A stretch of DNA of 64,000 nucleotides from Rhizobiales bacterium YIM 77505 (GCA_000745135.1 JQNH01000001.1:3767501-3831500); one strand, 5' to 3'; shown: positions 44,907-54,088, counted from the stretch's first letter. Notes: generated by a model from the sequence alone, not told the origin. Made by a program: numbers and translations.

Positions 44907-46939
44907 AGGCCGAACAGCCGTTCGAGGAGGTTGCGCTCCTGGCGGGTGGGCACGGCCCACCCGGCTCCGGCCGGCGGCGCGTCGGGCCCGCGCGGATCCG
45001 GGCGGCTTGCGACCCGGGCGGGCTGGTCTTCGGCCGGGGCGCCCGGCGCCGGAACCTCCTGCCGGCGCGGCGGCGCTCCGGGCAGAGGCTGCGGTCGGGC
45101 GCCTTGGAGGGCGGCCTTCATGAAGCGGCTCCAGGTCTCGACGGGCAGGTTGCCGCCGGAGGCGCGCTTCGTCGGCTCGCCATCGTCGTTGCCGAACCAG
45201 ACCCCTGCCACGAGCGTCGCCGTATAGCCGACGAACCAGGCATCGCGGAAATCCTGGCTGGTGCCGGTCTTGCCGGCCGCATCCCACCCCGGCAGCGCCC
45301 CGCCGCGGGCGGTGCCGATGACGAGGGTCTCGCGCATCATGCCGTTCATGGCGCCGACGATCTGCGGATCGACGACGCGGCCGAGCCCCCCTTCGCGCCG
45401 CTTGTAGAGGATCGCCCCTCCTTCGGCCCGCTTCACCTGGGCGATGATATAGGGAACGACCCCGGTGCCACCGTTGGCGAAGGCGGCATAGGCGCCGACG
45501 AGCTCCAGCGGCGTCACCTCGGACGTGCCGAGCGCGATGGACGGATTGGCCTGGAGCGGCGAGGTGATGCCGAGGCGCTGGGCCGTCTGCACCACCGCCT
45601 TGGGACCGACCTCGAGCCCGAGCCGCACCGCCACCGTGTTGAGGGACAGCGCGAGCGCTTCCCGCAAGGTGACCGGGCCGCGGTAGTCGCGCGTGTAGTT
45701 CTCCGGGCTCCACCCGCGCACGGACACCGGAGCGTCCTCGCGCACGGTGTCGGGGGTGAGCCCCCGCTCCAGGGCGGCAAGGTACACGAAGGGCTTGAAG
45801 GCTGAGCCCGGCTGGCGGCGGGCCGCCGTCGCCCGGTTGAACTGGCTTTCCCCGTAGTTCCGGCCGCCGACGAGGGCCTTCACCGCCCCGTCGGGACGCA
45901 TGGCGACGAGCGCCCCTTGCGTGACGTTGTAGCGCTGCCCCTTGGCATTGATCTCGTCGACGATGGCGTGCTCTGCCGCGCTCTGCATGGCGGCATCGAT
46001 GGTGGTGGTCACGACGATGTCGCTGTCGATCGTGCCGACGAAGTCGTCGAGAACATCCATCACCCAGTCGGCGGCGTAGTTGGCCGTGCCGGCCCCTTGC
46101 GGACGCACCGCCTTGGCCGGTGCGGCGAGCGCCGTCTTCAGCTGGGCCTCCGTGATGAAGCCCTGCTCCTGCATAGCGGCAAGCACGAGCGCGGCGCGGG
46201 CCTTGGCCGCTTCCGGATTGCGGTTCGGCGCGAGGCGCGAAGGAGCCTGCACGAGGCCGGCGAGCACCGCCGCCTCCTGGAGCGTCACCTCCCGCGCGGG
46301 CTTGGAGAAATAGCGCTGGGCGGCGGCTTCGACCCCATAGGCGCCGGCCCCGAAATAGACCCGGTTGAGATAGAGCTCGAGGATCTGGTCCTTGGAATAG
46401 TTGCGCTCCAGCCAGAAGGCGAGAATGGCCTCCTGGATCTTGCGGGAGGCGGTGCGCTCCTGGGTGAGGAAGAGGTTCTTGGCGAGTTGCTGCGTCAGGG
46501 TCGAACCGCCCTGGGCGACCCCGCGGGCGGTGAGATTGCGGAACAGGGCGCGGGCGATGCCGATCGGGTCGACGCCCACATGCTCGTAGAACCGACGGTC
46601 CTCGATCGCCACGAAGGCCCGCGGCAGATAAGGCGGCAGCTCCTTGACCGAGACCGAGCGCCCGCCCGTCTCGCCCCGGTTCGCGAGCAGGGTGCCGTCG
46701 CTCGCCAGGATCGCGATGTTGGGGGGGCGCTTGGGAACGCTGAGCTGGTCGATGGGCGGCAGCTGGGCGGCGTGATAGGCGATGATGCCGGCGACGGCGA
46801 TCACCGCCCAAATTCCGAGCACGATCGTGCCATAGACCAGCCGCCCGAGAACCGAGCGTCGCCGGCGGCGCGGCGCCTTCTTCGCCTTGCGGGGCTCCCC
46901 GGCAGGAGGGCTCCGATCCGACCGGCGCGGTCTTCCCAT
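44903..46939 (-). CDS. mrcA: Penicillin-binding protein 1A
   Basis: The 678-residue bifunctional peptidoglycan synthase has a basic cytoplasmic N-terminus, one transmembrane helix (about 37-58), a GT51 transglycosylase domain (EDRRFYEHVGVD, GGSTLTQQLAKNLF) and a transpeptidase domain with SxxK (Ser379 in QPGSAFKPFVYL), SLNTVAV and KTG in AAGKTGTSQDFRDAWFVGY. A Pro-rich tail follows. I chose ATG 46939, which follows a GGGGGAG ribosome site; the frame extends to 47041 without family likeness. A good sigma70-like promoter 600 bp upstream may drive it (separate entry). Confidence 0.94.
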   Translation of the reverse strand: MGRPRRSDRSPPAGEPRKAKKAPRRRRRSVLGRLVYGTIVLGIWAVIAVAGIIAYHAAQLPPIDQLSVPKRPPNIAILASDGTLLANRGETGGRSVSVKELPPYLPRAFVAIEDRRFYEHVGVDPIGIARALFRNLTARGVAQGGSTLTQQLAKNLFLTQERTASRKIQEAILAFWLERNYSKDQILELYLNRVYFGAGAYGVEAAAQRYFSKPAREVTLQEAAVLAGLVQAPSRLAPNRNPEAAKARAALVLAAMQEQGFITEAQLKTALAAPAKAVRPQGAGTANYAADWVMDVLDDFVGTIDSDIVVTTTIDAAMQSAAEHAIVDEINAKGQRYNVTQGALVAMRPDGAVKALVGGRNYGESQFNRATAARRQPGSAFKPFVYLAALERGLTPDTVREDAPVSVRGWSPENYTRDYRGPVTLREALALSLNTVAVRLGLEVGPKAVVQTAQRLGITSPLQANPSIALGTSEVTPLELVGAYAAFANGGTGVVPYIIAQVKRAEGGAILYKRREGGLGRVVDPQIVGAMNGMMRETLVIGTARGGALPGWDAAGKTGTSQDFRDAWFVGYTATLVAGVWFGNDDGEPTKRASGGNLPVETWSRFMKAALQGARPQPLPGAPPRRQEVPAPGAPAEDQPARVASRPDPRGPDAPPAGAGWAVPTRQERNLLERLFGL

Positions 46940-47902
46940 GTCTCCCCCGGCCCGGTCCTCGCGAAAGAGGCGAAGATTGAGCACGGATGCGTCGGCGCGG
47001 ACATCGAACAAGGGTTCGCGTCGGCCGCGAGCGTCCGCCATCGAGAATAATCCCCACGGGCCTAGAGCGCCGGTTGATCCGGCTGTCGAGGCCGCCCAAG
47101 GGCACCGTAAATGTGGCGGTTTAAGGAGCGGTTAAGGATTGACGGGCCGGCGTGCCGCTCATGGTCGGTCTGACGGTCGGTCGGGGTGAGCCGGCCTTCT
47201 CTTGAGGGCAGGTGCGGACGGCGGGCATAGGTCATGGGTCTCGCGGTCCTTTCGGCCCGAGGGATGGATCGAGGGGAGCGCGGGGCGCCACGGGCTCGAT
47301 GGGTGAAGGACAAGGGGAGCCCGGAGGCGCCCCGCGCCGGTGTTGTGCGCTCCTCGAGCGGGGCCGGCGATGCGGCGGCGGCGGGCGAGGGACCCGGCGC
47401 TTAAGGCGCGGCTGGCCCGCCGCGGCGTGTTCCCCGGAAGAGCGCCCGGACCGGGGCCTGCGTGAGCCCCGGCGCGGCACCGGTCCCGTCCCACGTCACG
47501 ACGCCTCGCGAGCGCGCCCCTCGGATGAACAGGACACCCCCACCCTAGGACAATGTTCAACAGTTGTCAAGGATTATTTTCAGGCAGAGGATTTTCAGAC
47601 AGAGGGCTGCCGGCATGCTGCCGGTGCGCCATGCTTGTGAGGCGCGGGCGCCACCTCCGCCGCTTGTATCATCACGGCTTGACACGCCTCACCTTGGCCT
47701 TCGTCGCCTTGACGCCCCGGACGAGGCTGCGCTGTTCCGGCAGAGAGACGGCGATGCGGCAAGCTGCGACCGCCGACATTCTCACAGGTCAAGCTGAAAC
47801 CGTCCTTTGCAGCTTCCCGTTAGACCGGGGCCGCGCTCCTCCCCTCTGTCCCGTCCCCTGCGCGGGAGCCGATCCGCGGCTCGACTGCATAGGAGATTTC
47901 TG
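46940..47902. other. Long gap between mrcA and DUF4142 gene
   Basis: 963 bp without a supported gene on either strand. Several stop-free GC-rich frames exist but none has protein-like composition, a ribosome site and a family match. It holds a leftward promoter-like pair at 47542-47570 and the promoter of the DUF4142 gene on the right. The left 590 bp may be a long mrcA leader or a separate non-coding RNA. Confidence 0.5.
47542..47570 (-). promoter_or_regulatory. Sigma70-like promoter for a leftward transcript
   Basis: On the minus strand TTGACA (47570-47565) is separated by 17 bases from TAGGGT (47547-47542). The predicted start near 47535 lies about 595 bases before the mrcA start. The region just upstream is AT-richer than the surroundings (GGATTATTTTCAGG on the plus strand). 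Not tested; strength of the -10 is only moderate. Confidence 0.5.
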
Positions 47903-48535
47903 ATGGATCGACGTCATGTCCTGGCGGGTCTCGCGGGCTTCGCCGCTGCCCCCGCCGCCCTTGCCCAGCAGGCGCAACCTATTCCGGCCAATCCGCAAGC
48001 CGCTTCTCCTCAAACGGATGCCGCCCGCGGCGGAACCTTCCAGGGCGGTCCAACGAGCGGTGCAGGAGGCCCGATGGATCAGGCTGCCATGCAGTGGATC
48101 CAAAGAACCATGATGGTCGGCAGCATCGCCCTGCAGACGAGCGAGATCGCCCTCCAGAAATCGAAGGACGACGACGTCAAGCGGTTCGCCCAGTTCGAAG
48201 CGGACGAGCAGAAGACACTCTCGGAGGTGCTGCGCTCCCTGATCGAGCCGGGCGGCACCGCCACGACAGGAGCGGCGGGCGCGCAGCCGCAGCCCGACCA
48301 GAAGCACAGCGAGATGGTCCAGAAGCTGCAACAGGCCCGGGCCGGCGAGGCCTTCGACAAGGAATATGTCAAAGGCCAGATCGAGGGCCATCAGGAGCTC
48401 CTGCAGATCCAGGAAAGCTTCCTGCGCAGCGCGGGGAACAGCGGCCAGCGCGAGCTCGTGAACGTGGCCAAGCTCGCCCGCGGCCACATCAAGGAGCACC
48501 TCGCCATGCTGCAGCGCATCCAGGACGAGCTCTGA
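47903..48535 (+). CDS. Periplasmic DUF4142 (ferritin-like) protein
   Basis: The 210-residue protein has a twin-Arg-like N-terminus (MDRRHVLAGLAGFAAAPAALAQ) that is likely a signal peptide, a Gly/Pro/Gln linker, then a DUF4142 four-helix domain (about 58-205) with IALQKSKDDDVKRFAQFEADEQ and a C-terminal LARGHIKEHLAMLQRIQDEL. DUF4142 proteins are related to ferritin-like folds and are stress-linked in several bacteria. ATG 47903 with AGGAG before it is clear. A 55-residue stress-like protein gene follows. Confidence 0.9.
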   Translation: MDRRHVLAGLAGFAAAPAALAQQAQPIPANPQAASPQTDAARGGTFQGGPTSGAGGPMDQAAMQWIQRTMMVGSIALQTSEIALQKSKDDDVKRFAQFEADEQKTLSEVLRSLIEPGGTATTGAAGAQPQPDQKHSEMVQKLQQARAGEAFDKEYVKGQIEGHQELLQIQESFLRSAGNSGQRELVNVAKLARGHIKEHLAMLQRIQDEL

Positions 48536-48566
48536 CGCTTTCGAGAAGCGAGGCGCTCAGCGCGAA

Positions 48567-48580
48567 GCGAGGCGCCTCGC
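48567..48580 (+). terminator. Perfect 14-bp palindrome after DUF4142 gene
   Basis: GCGAGGCGCCTCGC is self-complementary with no loop base and is followed by CCTTG. A direct repeat AAGCGAGGCGC occurs twice just here (48546 and 48565). It could form a cruciform or a weak terminator between the two genes. Confidence 0.35.
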
Positions 48581-48646
48581 CCTTGTGAAGCCGATTGCGG
48601 CCTCGCGCGTTGTCCAAGGAGCCCCCAAGACCTGAGGAGACGGGCC

Positions 48647-48814
48647 ATGGACGACAAGGAAAAGAAGCCACAGGACACCAGCCGTCGCGCCGCGACAAAC
48701 AAGGACGAGCGGCTGCCCGAGAACTCGAAGAAGAGCCTCGACCGCAAGCTCGATGAAGGCGTGGAGGAGACCTTCCCTGCAAGCGATCCGGTCTCGGTGA
48801 AGATCACCAAGTGA
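48647..48814 (+). CDS. 55-residue protein of the ETFPASDP type
   Basis: A frame too short for usual gene callers: ATG 48647, ribosome site GAGGAGA, 55 residues, stop TGA 48812. The product is highly charged and ends KSLDRKLDEGVEETFPASDPVSV followed by KITK. The conserved core (LD..LDEG.EETFPASDPVS) recurs in small proteins of many Alphaproteobacteria, often beside stress genes. Likely cytosolic and unstructured; function unknown. It follows the DUF4142 gene by 111 bp on the same strand and is followed by a hairpin before the convergent mcd. Confidence 0.7.
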   Translation: MDDKEKKPQDTSRRAATNKDERLPENSKKSLDRKLDEGVEETFPASDPVSVKITK

Positions 48815-48901
48815 CATCGGGTGAAAGCGAAGTCGCGCTTCGCCCTGCGTCGCCCTGATCCTCGCTCATGAGGATCTGACGCCGGACCCCGCTCCGACGA
48901 G

Positions 48902-48924
48902 ATGCCCGGGTCAAGCCCGGGCAT
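48902..48924. terminator. Hairpin between convergent small gene and mcd
   Basis: ATGCCCGGG and CCCGGGCAT pair around TCAAG. It lies between the end of the 55-residue gene (48814) and the end of mcd (48938), so it may terminate both. The core resembles the widespread rhizobial CCCGGGCATGA-type repeats. Confidence 0.6.
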
Positions 48925-48937
48925 GATGGAGGCAGGA

Positions 48938-50614
48938 CTACTGCTGCTCCAAGAGTCGCCGGGCGATCACCTGTGCCTGAATTTCCGCTGCGCCTTCGAA
49001 GATCGACAGGATGCGCGCGTCGCAGAGGACGCGCGACACGGGGTATTCCAGGGCAAAGCCGTTGCCGCCATGGATCTGCACCGCGTTGTCGGCGGCCGCC
49101 CAGGCGATGCGCGCGGCGAGGAGTTTCGCCATGCCCGCCTCCAGGTCGCAGCGCCGCCCCTCGTCCTTGGCGCGGGCCGCGAAATACGCAAGCTGCCGCA
49201 CCAGGTGGATCTCCACCGCCATCATGACGAGCTTGTCAGATACCCGCGGGAAGGCGATGAGCGGCTTGCCGAACTGGGTCCGCTCCTCGGCATAGCGCAG
49301 CCCAAGATCAAGGGCGGACTGAGCCACGCCGATCGCCCGCGCCGCGGTCTGGATGCGGGCCGACTCGAAGGTCTGCATGAGCTGGCGGAAGCCTTGCCCC
49401 TCGATGCCGCCGAGGAGGTTCTCCGCCGGCACCGCGAAGCCGTCAAAGGCGAGCTCATATTCCTTCATGCCGCGATAACCGAGCACCTCGATCTCGCCGC
49501 CGGTCAGGCCGGCGATGGGGAAGGGCTCGGCGTCGGTCCCCCGCGGCTTCTCGGCGAGGAGGATCGAGAGCCCCTTGTGGCCGGGCTCGTTCGGATCGGT
49601 GCGCGCCAGGATCGTCATCAGATCGGCGCGTACCGGATGGGTGATCCAGGTCTTGTTGCCATAAATCCGATAGACATCGCCCTCGCGCAGGGCGCGGGTG
49701 CGCAGCGATGCCAGATCGGAGCCGGTGTTCGGCTCGGTGAAGACCGCCGTCGGCAGGATCTCGCCCGAGGCGATCTTCGGCAGGAAGCGCGCCTTCTGCT
49801 CCTCCGTGCCGCCGACCAGGATCAGCTCCGCCGCGATCTCCGACCGCGTGCCGAGGGAGCCGACGCCGATATAGGCGCGCGACAGCTCCTCCGAGACGAC
49901 GCACATGGAGACCTTGGAAAGCCCCATTCCCCCATAGGCTTCGGGGATGGTCAGGCCGAAGACGCCAAGCTCGGCCATCTGCGCGATGATCTCGAGCGGG
50001 ATGTAGGCGTTCTTCAGATGCCATTCGTGGGCATGGGGCGCGACCTCCGCCTGGCCGAAGCGCCGCATCTCGGCGCGGATGGCCTCGAGGGTCTCATCAA
50101 GGCCGCTGTCGCCGATGGTGGCCGCGTCCTGCATCTCGCGCAGACCCGCGGCGAGGCGGGCGCGGTTCTCGGCCGTATTGCCCGTCGCGATCAGCGTCTC
50201 GACGGGGCCGCTGCGAAAGCGCGCCGCCTCGGCCTCGGAAAGGCCGAGCGCGTGCAGGCGCACCACCTCGCCCTGGCTCATGGGAATGCCGCCGAAGATC
50301 TGGTCGAGATACTCCCCGAGGCCGATGCGGACGAGGAGCTCCTCCGTCTCGCCGAAGCGGCCTTCGGCCGACAGGCGCTCGGTATAGGCGGCAAGCTCCC
50401 GGATCGCCTCCGCATAGGTGGCAAGCCAGGCCAGGCCATGAGCCGCGTGCTGCTCGCGCTCCAGCCGCTCCGCGGAAAGGCGCCCGCCGACCGTGGTCCG
50501 CGCCCGCACGCGCCTGGTCACCTCGGCAACAAGCGCGGCGACGTCCCGGGCTGCGTCCGCAGCAAGGGGAGCGAGCGCTGGCGGGGGCGAAGCAGCGGCC
50601 GAGGCGGCGGACAT
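48938..50614 (-). CDS. mcd: (2S)-methylsuccinyl-CoA dehydrogenase
   Basis: A 558-residue acyl-CoA dehydrogenase with a roughly 170-residue N-terminal extension, the size hallmark of the ethylmalonyl-CoA pathway enzyme Mcd that oxidises methylsuccinyl-CoA to mesaconyl-CoA. The core shows FTEPNTGSDLASLRTRA, the FAD-binding WITHPVRADLMTILART and the C-terminal QIHGGNGFALEYPVSRVLCDARI. It sits near ccr and ecm of the same pathway. ATG 50614 is preferred; a TTG at 50626 is unlikely. Its promoter region holds a palindrome shared with ccr. Ordinary short-chain acyl-CoA dehydrogenase is the only alternative, but length and context favour Mcd. Confidence 0.9.
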   Translation of the reverse strand: MSAASAAASPPPALAPLAADAARDVAALVAEVTRRVRARTTVGGRLSAERLEREQHAAHGLAWLATYAEAIRELAAYTERLSAEGRFGETEELLVRIGLGEYLDQIFGGIPMSQGEVVRLHALGLSEAEAARFRSGPVETLIATGNTAENRARLAAGLREMQDAATIGDSGLDETLEAIRAEMRRFGQAEVAPHAHEWHLKNAYIPLEIIAQMAELGVFGLTIPEAYGGMGLSKVSMCVVSEELSRAYIGVGSLGTRSEIAAELILVGGTEEQKARFLPKIASGEILPTAVFTEPNTGSDLASLRTRALREGDVYRIYGNKTWITHPVRADLMTILARTDPNEPGHKGLSILLAEKPRGTDAEPFPIAGLTGGEIEVLGYRGMKEYELAFDGFAVPAENLLGGIEGQGFRQLMQTFESARIQTAARAIGVAQSALDLGLRYAEERTQFGKPLIAFPRVSDKLVMMAVEIHLVRQLAYFAARAKDEGRRCDLEAGMAKLLAARIAWAAADNAVQIHGGNGFALEYPVSRVLCDARILSIFEGAAEIQAQVIARRLLEQQ

Positions 50615-50630
50615 GGGCGTCTCCAAAGTC

Positions 50631-50648
50631 TATGTGCGGCGCAACATA
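50631..50648. promoter_or_regulatory. Palindromic operator candidate upstream of mcd
   Basis: TATGTGCG-G-CGCAACATA (50631-50648), 17 bases before the mcd ATG. The right arm is identical to the ccr-upstream palindrome (CGCAACATA), and the left arm matches its reverse complement but for one missing T. Likely the binding site of one regulator of both genes. Confidence 0.55.
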
Positions 50649-50807
50649 AACGCGTGCAGCGCGGCTGTTGATCCCCCTTTTGGCGGAGGGCGCCTCAGAA
50701 CCTGCGGCCGAGAAGTGGACGCCGCTCCTCGGGTCGCGCCATGGGCGGTCGATGGGAGCGGATCACGATCATGCGTTGCGAGCCCTCCGGCGAGGCGCAT
50801 CGCGATC

Positions 50808-51680
50808 CTAGCCGCGGCTTGCGACGGCGACGCCCGCTGCCGCCACGGCCATGCCCGTGATCTGGATGGGCGACAGGGTCTCGCCGAACATCGCGTAGGC
50901 CATGAGCGCCGAGACCGGCGGAACGAGATAGAGGAGCGCCGCCACTCCGGCGACGGCGCCGCGGCGAATGAGGACGAGAAGCAGGGCGATGGCGCCGATC
51001 GACATGGCGAGGACGGACCAGGCAAGGCCTGCGAGCGCCTCGACGGTCGGCTCGAAGCGCCCCTCCTCGAACGCCCATGCGAGAGGCAGGACGAACACGG
51101 TGGCGCCGATGAACTGCGCGACCGCGTTGGTGCGCAGGTCGACCGCCGCAGCGGTACGCTTCTGCCAGATCGTGCCAAGGGTGATCGACACGGTGCCCGC
51201 GAAACTCACGGCGGCGGGGATGACCGGAATGCCTCCGATGGCGCCGAGTTTCGGGGCGAGCACGAGGGCGGCGCCGAGAAAGCCGATGCCGATCCCGAGC
51301 CAGCGCCGGCGGGAGACCGGCTCCCCGATGAAGGGGCCGACGAGGAGCGCGGTGACGAGCGGCTGCAGGCCCGCGATGAGGGCGGAGACCCCGGCCGGCA
51401 AACCGTTGGCGACCGCCCAGAACACGGCTCCGAGATAAGCGCCGTGGAGCAGCACCCCGGCGAGGAGCCCATCGCGCCAAGCCGATACTCCGCTGGGCCA
51501 GGGGGCGCGAACCAAGAACGCGATGAACGCCAGAATGGCAGCGGCGAGCGCGAAGCGCACGGCGAGGAAGGTCAATGGATCGGCAAAGGGCGCGACGAGG
51601 CGGGCCGTGACGAAGCCGCTCGCCCAGAGGACGACGAAGAGAGGCGGCGCAAGACGCGCAAGGTGATCGCCGGAGGGCAT
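50808..51680 (-). CDS. EamA-type (DMT) transporter
   Basis: The 290-residue membrane protein has ten hydrophobic segments and two EamA repeats (PLFVVLWASGFVTARLVAPFADP... and AGLAWSVLAMSIGAIALLLVLIRRGAVAGVAALLYLVPPVSALMAY). These exporters move amino acids, nucleotides or drugs; substrate unknown. ATG 51680. It lies between mcd and the divergent yihY-like gene, and nothing links it to the pathway. Confidence 0.9.
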   Translation of the reverse strand: MPSGDHLARLAPPLFVVLWASGFVTARLVAPFADPLTFLAVRFALAAAILAFIAFLVRAPWPSGVSAWRDGLLAGVLLHGAYLGAVFWAVANGLPAGVSALIAGLQPLVTALLVGPFIGEPVSRRRWLGIGIGFLGAALVLAPKLGAIGGIPVIPAAVSFAGTVSITLGTIWQKRTAAAVDLRTNAVAQFIGATVFVLPLAWAFEEGRFEPTVEALAGLAWSVLAMSIGAIALLLVLIRRGAVAGVAALLYLVPPVSALMAYAMFGETLSPIQITGMAVAAAGVAVASRG

Positions 51681-51822
51681 GACAGGCTCGCTGGAACGGC
51701 GGCAAGCGATCACGTCGCCGGCCTGAACGCAAGGCTGCCGGCGCATGGCTGCCCCCGCTGTGCTCGGCCGCTGCGCACGGCTTGCGCGCTTCTCCTGCCT
51801 GCGCCATGTGCGGTGAACGGAG

Positions 51823-52716
51823 ATGCGCGTGCCTCGCCTGCGGACCATCTACGAGATCGCCACCATCGCCTATGCCCGTTTCCTCCTCCACGACGGCTGG
51901 GCGATCGCGAGCCACATCGCGCTCTCGGTGCTGATGTCCATGTTCCCGTTCCTGATCCTGGTGACCGCGCTTGCCAGCTTCTTCGGATCGGGATCGTTGG
52001 CGGACGAGGCCGCCGACCTGATCCTCGAAGCCTGGCCGGAGCAGGTCGGCCAGCCCATTGCGGCGGAGGTGCACCGGGTCTTGAGCGAGCAGCGGCGCGA
52101 CATCCTCACCATCGGCGCGGCCCTCGCTCTCTACTTCGCCTCGAGCGGCGTCGAATCCTTGCGGGTCGGGCTCAACCGCGCCTACGGGGTGCGCGAGACG
52201 CGCGCCTGGTGGTTCACGAGGCTCGAATCGATCGTCTTCGTGATCTTCGGCGCCGTGGTGATGCTCGGCTTCGCGGTGCTGGTGGTGCTGGGTCCGTTGA
52301 TCTGGCGCGGCCTCGTCCGCTTCCTGCCGCAGCTCGAGCCTCTGGAGGGGATCGTCGACCTGTTGCGCATCCTGACGGCCACGGTGCTCATCGTCATCGC
52401 GCTCATGGTCGCGCACAAGCTCGTCCCGGCCGGGCGGCGCGCCTTTCAGTCGATCCTGCCCGGCATTGGCGTGACGCTGGTGCTGTGGATCCTCGGCGGC
52501 GTCATCTTCGGGCGCTATCTGAGCTATTATCCCGGCGCCTACGCCTCCATGTATGGCGGGCTCGCCACCGCCATGCTGGCGCTCGTCTTCCTCTACATCC
52601 TCGCTGCCATCTTCCTCTACGGGGGCGAGCTCAACGGCACCCTCATCGCTGCGAAGCGCCGCCGCCTCCACAAGCTGCACGACCAGCGGTTCGAGGAGCC
52701 GGTGAAGGGGCCGTAG
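51823..52716 (+). CDS. YihY/BrkB family inner-membrane protein
   Basis: The 297-residue protein has about six transmembrane helices: WAIASHIALSVLMSMFPFLILVTALASFFG, GAALALYFASSGVESLRVGLNRAYGV and the C-terminal YASMYGGLATAMLALVFLYILAAIFLYGGELN. Once called ribonuclease BN or BrkB, its function is unknown. It precedes a repeat hairpin and ends convergent with ccr. Confidence 0.92.
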   Translation: MRVPRLRTIYEIATIAYARFLLHDGWAIASHIALSVLMSMFPFLILVTALASFFGSGSLADEAADLILEAWPEQVGQPIAAEVHRVLSEQRRDILTIGAALALYFASSGVESLRVGLNRAYGVRETRAWWFTRLESIVFVIFGAVVMLGFAVLVVLGPLIWRGLVRFLPQLEPLEGIVDLLRILTATVLIVIALMVAHKLVPAGRRAFQSILPGIGVTLVLWILGGVIFGRYLSYYPGAYASMYGGLATAMLALVFLYILAAIFLYGGELNGTLIAAKRRRLHKLHDQRFEEPVKGP

Positions 52717-52723
52717 CCCCGAT

Positions 52724-52810
52724 CGTCATCCCCGACGGGGCGCCGCGCGCGACCGATGCACCGGCAGATCCGCGATCCCGGCTCCTCGCGACGCTTCGGC
52801 CGGGATGACG
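52724..52810. repeat. Palindromic repeat between convergent yihY and ccr
   Basis: The outer arms are CGTCATCCC (52724 on) and GGGATGACG (ending 52810), with internal CGATCCCGGCTCC. It fills the whole gap between the two stop codons and can work as a bidirectional terminator. Same general GTCATCCC class as the repeat at 28927. Confidence 0.65.
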
Positions 52811-52816
52811 CTCAGG

Positions 52817-54088
52817 TCAGCTCGCCGCCTCGAGCACGTCCTCGAAGGTGCGCAGGCCCGAGCGCGGGGCGCAGACGAGCACCGCCATGTTGCCCGGCGC
52901 GTGCTGGTTCTTCCACATCTTGGTATGGGCGTGGGGAATCTTGTCCCAGGGGAAGACCTCGCTCATGCAAGGATCGATGCGGCGGTCGATCACGAACTGG
53001 TTCGCCGCGGCGGCCTGCTTGAGATGGGCGAAGTGGGAGCCTTGGATGCGCTTCTGGCGCATCCACACGTAACGCGCGTCGAAGGTGAGGTTGAAGCCGG
53101 TGGTGCCGGCGCAGAACACCACCATGCCGCCGCGCTTCACGACGAGGGTCGAGACCGGGAAGGTCTGCTCGCCCGGATGCTCGAAGACGATGTCGACATC
53201 GCGCTTGCCCGTGATGTCCCAGATCGCCTTGCCGAAACGGCGCGCCTCCTTCAGCCACTCGGCGTATTCCGGCGAGTTGACCTTGGGGAGCTGGCCCCAG
53301 CAGGCGAAATCCTTGCGGTTGATGACTCCCTTGGCGCCGAGCTGCAGCACGTAGTCGCGCTTCGACTCGTCCGAGATCACGCCGATGGCGTTGGCGCCGG
53401 AGGCCGCGCAGAGCTGGACCCCGAACACCCCCAGCCCCCCCGAGGCGCCCCACACGAGCACGTTGTCGCCCGGACGCAGACGATGGCCCTGATGGCCGAA
53501 CAGCATGCGGTAGGCGGTGGCGAGGGTCAGCGTGTAGCAGGCCGACTCCTCCCAGGTGAGATGCTTCGGCCGATGCATGAGCTGGCGCGACTGCACGCGG
53601 CAGAACTGGGCGAAGGAGCCGTCCGGCGTCTCGTAGCCCCAGATGCGCTGGGAGGGCGAGAACATCGGGTCGCCCCCGTTGCACTCCTCGTCGTCGCCGT
53701 CGTCCTGATTGCAGTGGACGACGACCTCGTCGCCCACCTTCCAGCGCTTCACCTTGGCGCCCACCGCCCACACGATGCCCGAGGCGTCGGACCCCGCCAC
53801 GTGATAGGGATGCTTGTGGCCCTCGAGGGTGGAAACAGGCTGGCCGAGGGCCGCCCAGATGCCGTTGTAGTTGACGCCGGCCGCCATGACGAGAACGAGC
53901 ACCTCGTCGTCGCCGATGGTCCAAGTCGGCACGACTTCGATCTGCATCGCCTCTTCCGGCGGGCCATGACGCTCCTTGCGGATCGCCCAGGCGTACATCT
54001 TCTCCGGCACATGGCCGAGCGGCGGAATCTCGCCAATCTCATAAAGGGCCTTCGGCTTGTCGGATCTGCGCAGCGCCTGCACGGCCAT
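52817..54088 (-). CDS. ccr: Crotonyl-CoA carboxylase/reductase
   Basis: The 423-residue MDR-family enzyme reductively carboxylates crotonyl-CoA to ethylmalonyl-CoA with NADPH and CO2, the key step of the ethylmalonyl-CoA pathway. Segments include MYAWAIRKERHGPPEEAMQ, the CoA/NADPH-binding VLVWGASGGLGVFGVQL and the CO2-pocket region with AHTKMWKNQHAPGNMAVLV near the end. It is a C-terminal relative of quinone oxidoreductases but with the Ccr-specific N-terminus. Its 5' gap is shared with ecm and carries palindromic sites. Confidence 0.95.
   Translation of the reverse strand: MAVQALRRSDKPKALYEIGEIPPLGHVPEKMYAWAIRKERHGPPEEAMQIEVVPTWTIGDDEVLVLVMAAGVNYNGIWAALGQPVSTLEGHKHPYHVAGSDASGIVWAVGAKVKRWKVGDEVVVHCNQDDGDDEECNGGDPMFSPSQRIWGYETPDGSFAQFCRVQSRQLMHRPKHLTWEESACYTLTLATAYRMLFGHQGHRLRPGDNVLVWGASGGLGVFGVQLCAASGANAIGVISDESKRDYVLQLGAKGVINRKDFACWGQLPKVNSPEYAEWLKEARRFGKAIWDITGKRDVDIVFEHPGEQTFPVSTLVVKRGGMVVFCAGTTGFNLTFDARYVWMRQKRIQGSHFAHLKQAAAANQFVIDRRIDPCMSEVFPWDKIPHAHTKMWKNQHAPGNMAVLVCAPRSGLRTFEDVLEAAS

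Noticed and set aside
40347-47105. A stop-free 2,252-codon frame on the minus strand across the ABC exporter, phaZ, metallopeptidase, MFS and mrcA genes
   Set aside because: It is antisense or out of frame to well-supported genes, rich in Arg/Gly/Pro/Asp/His, and has no recognisable domain. High GC at third positions makes such long shadow frames common.
47553-47903. A 116-codon frame just before the DUF4142 gene
   Set aside because: Composition is not protein-like and no ribosome site is visible; it overlaps the regulatory gap.
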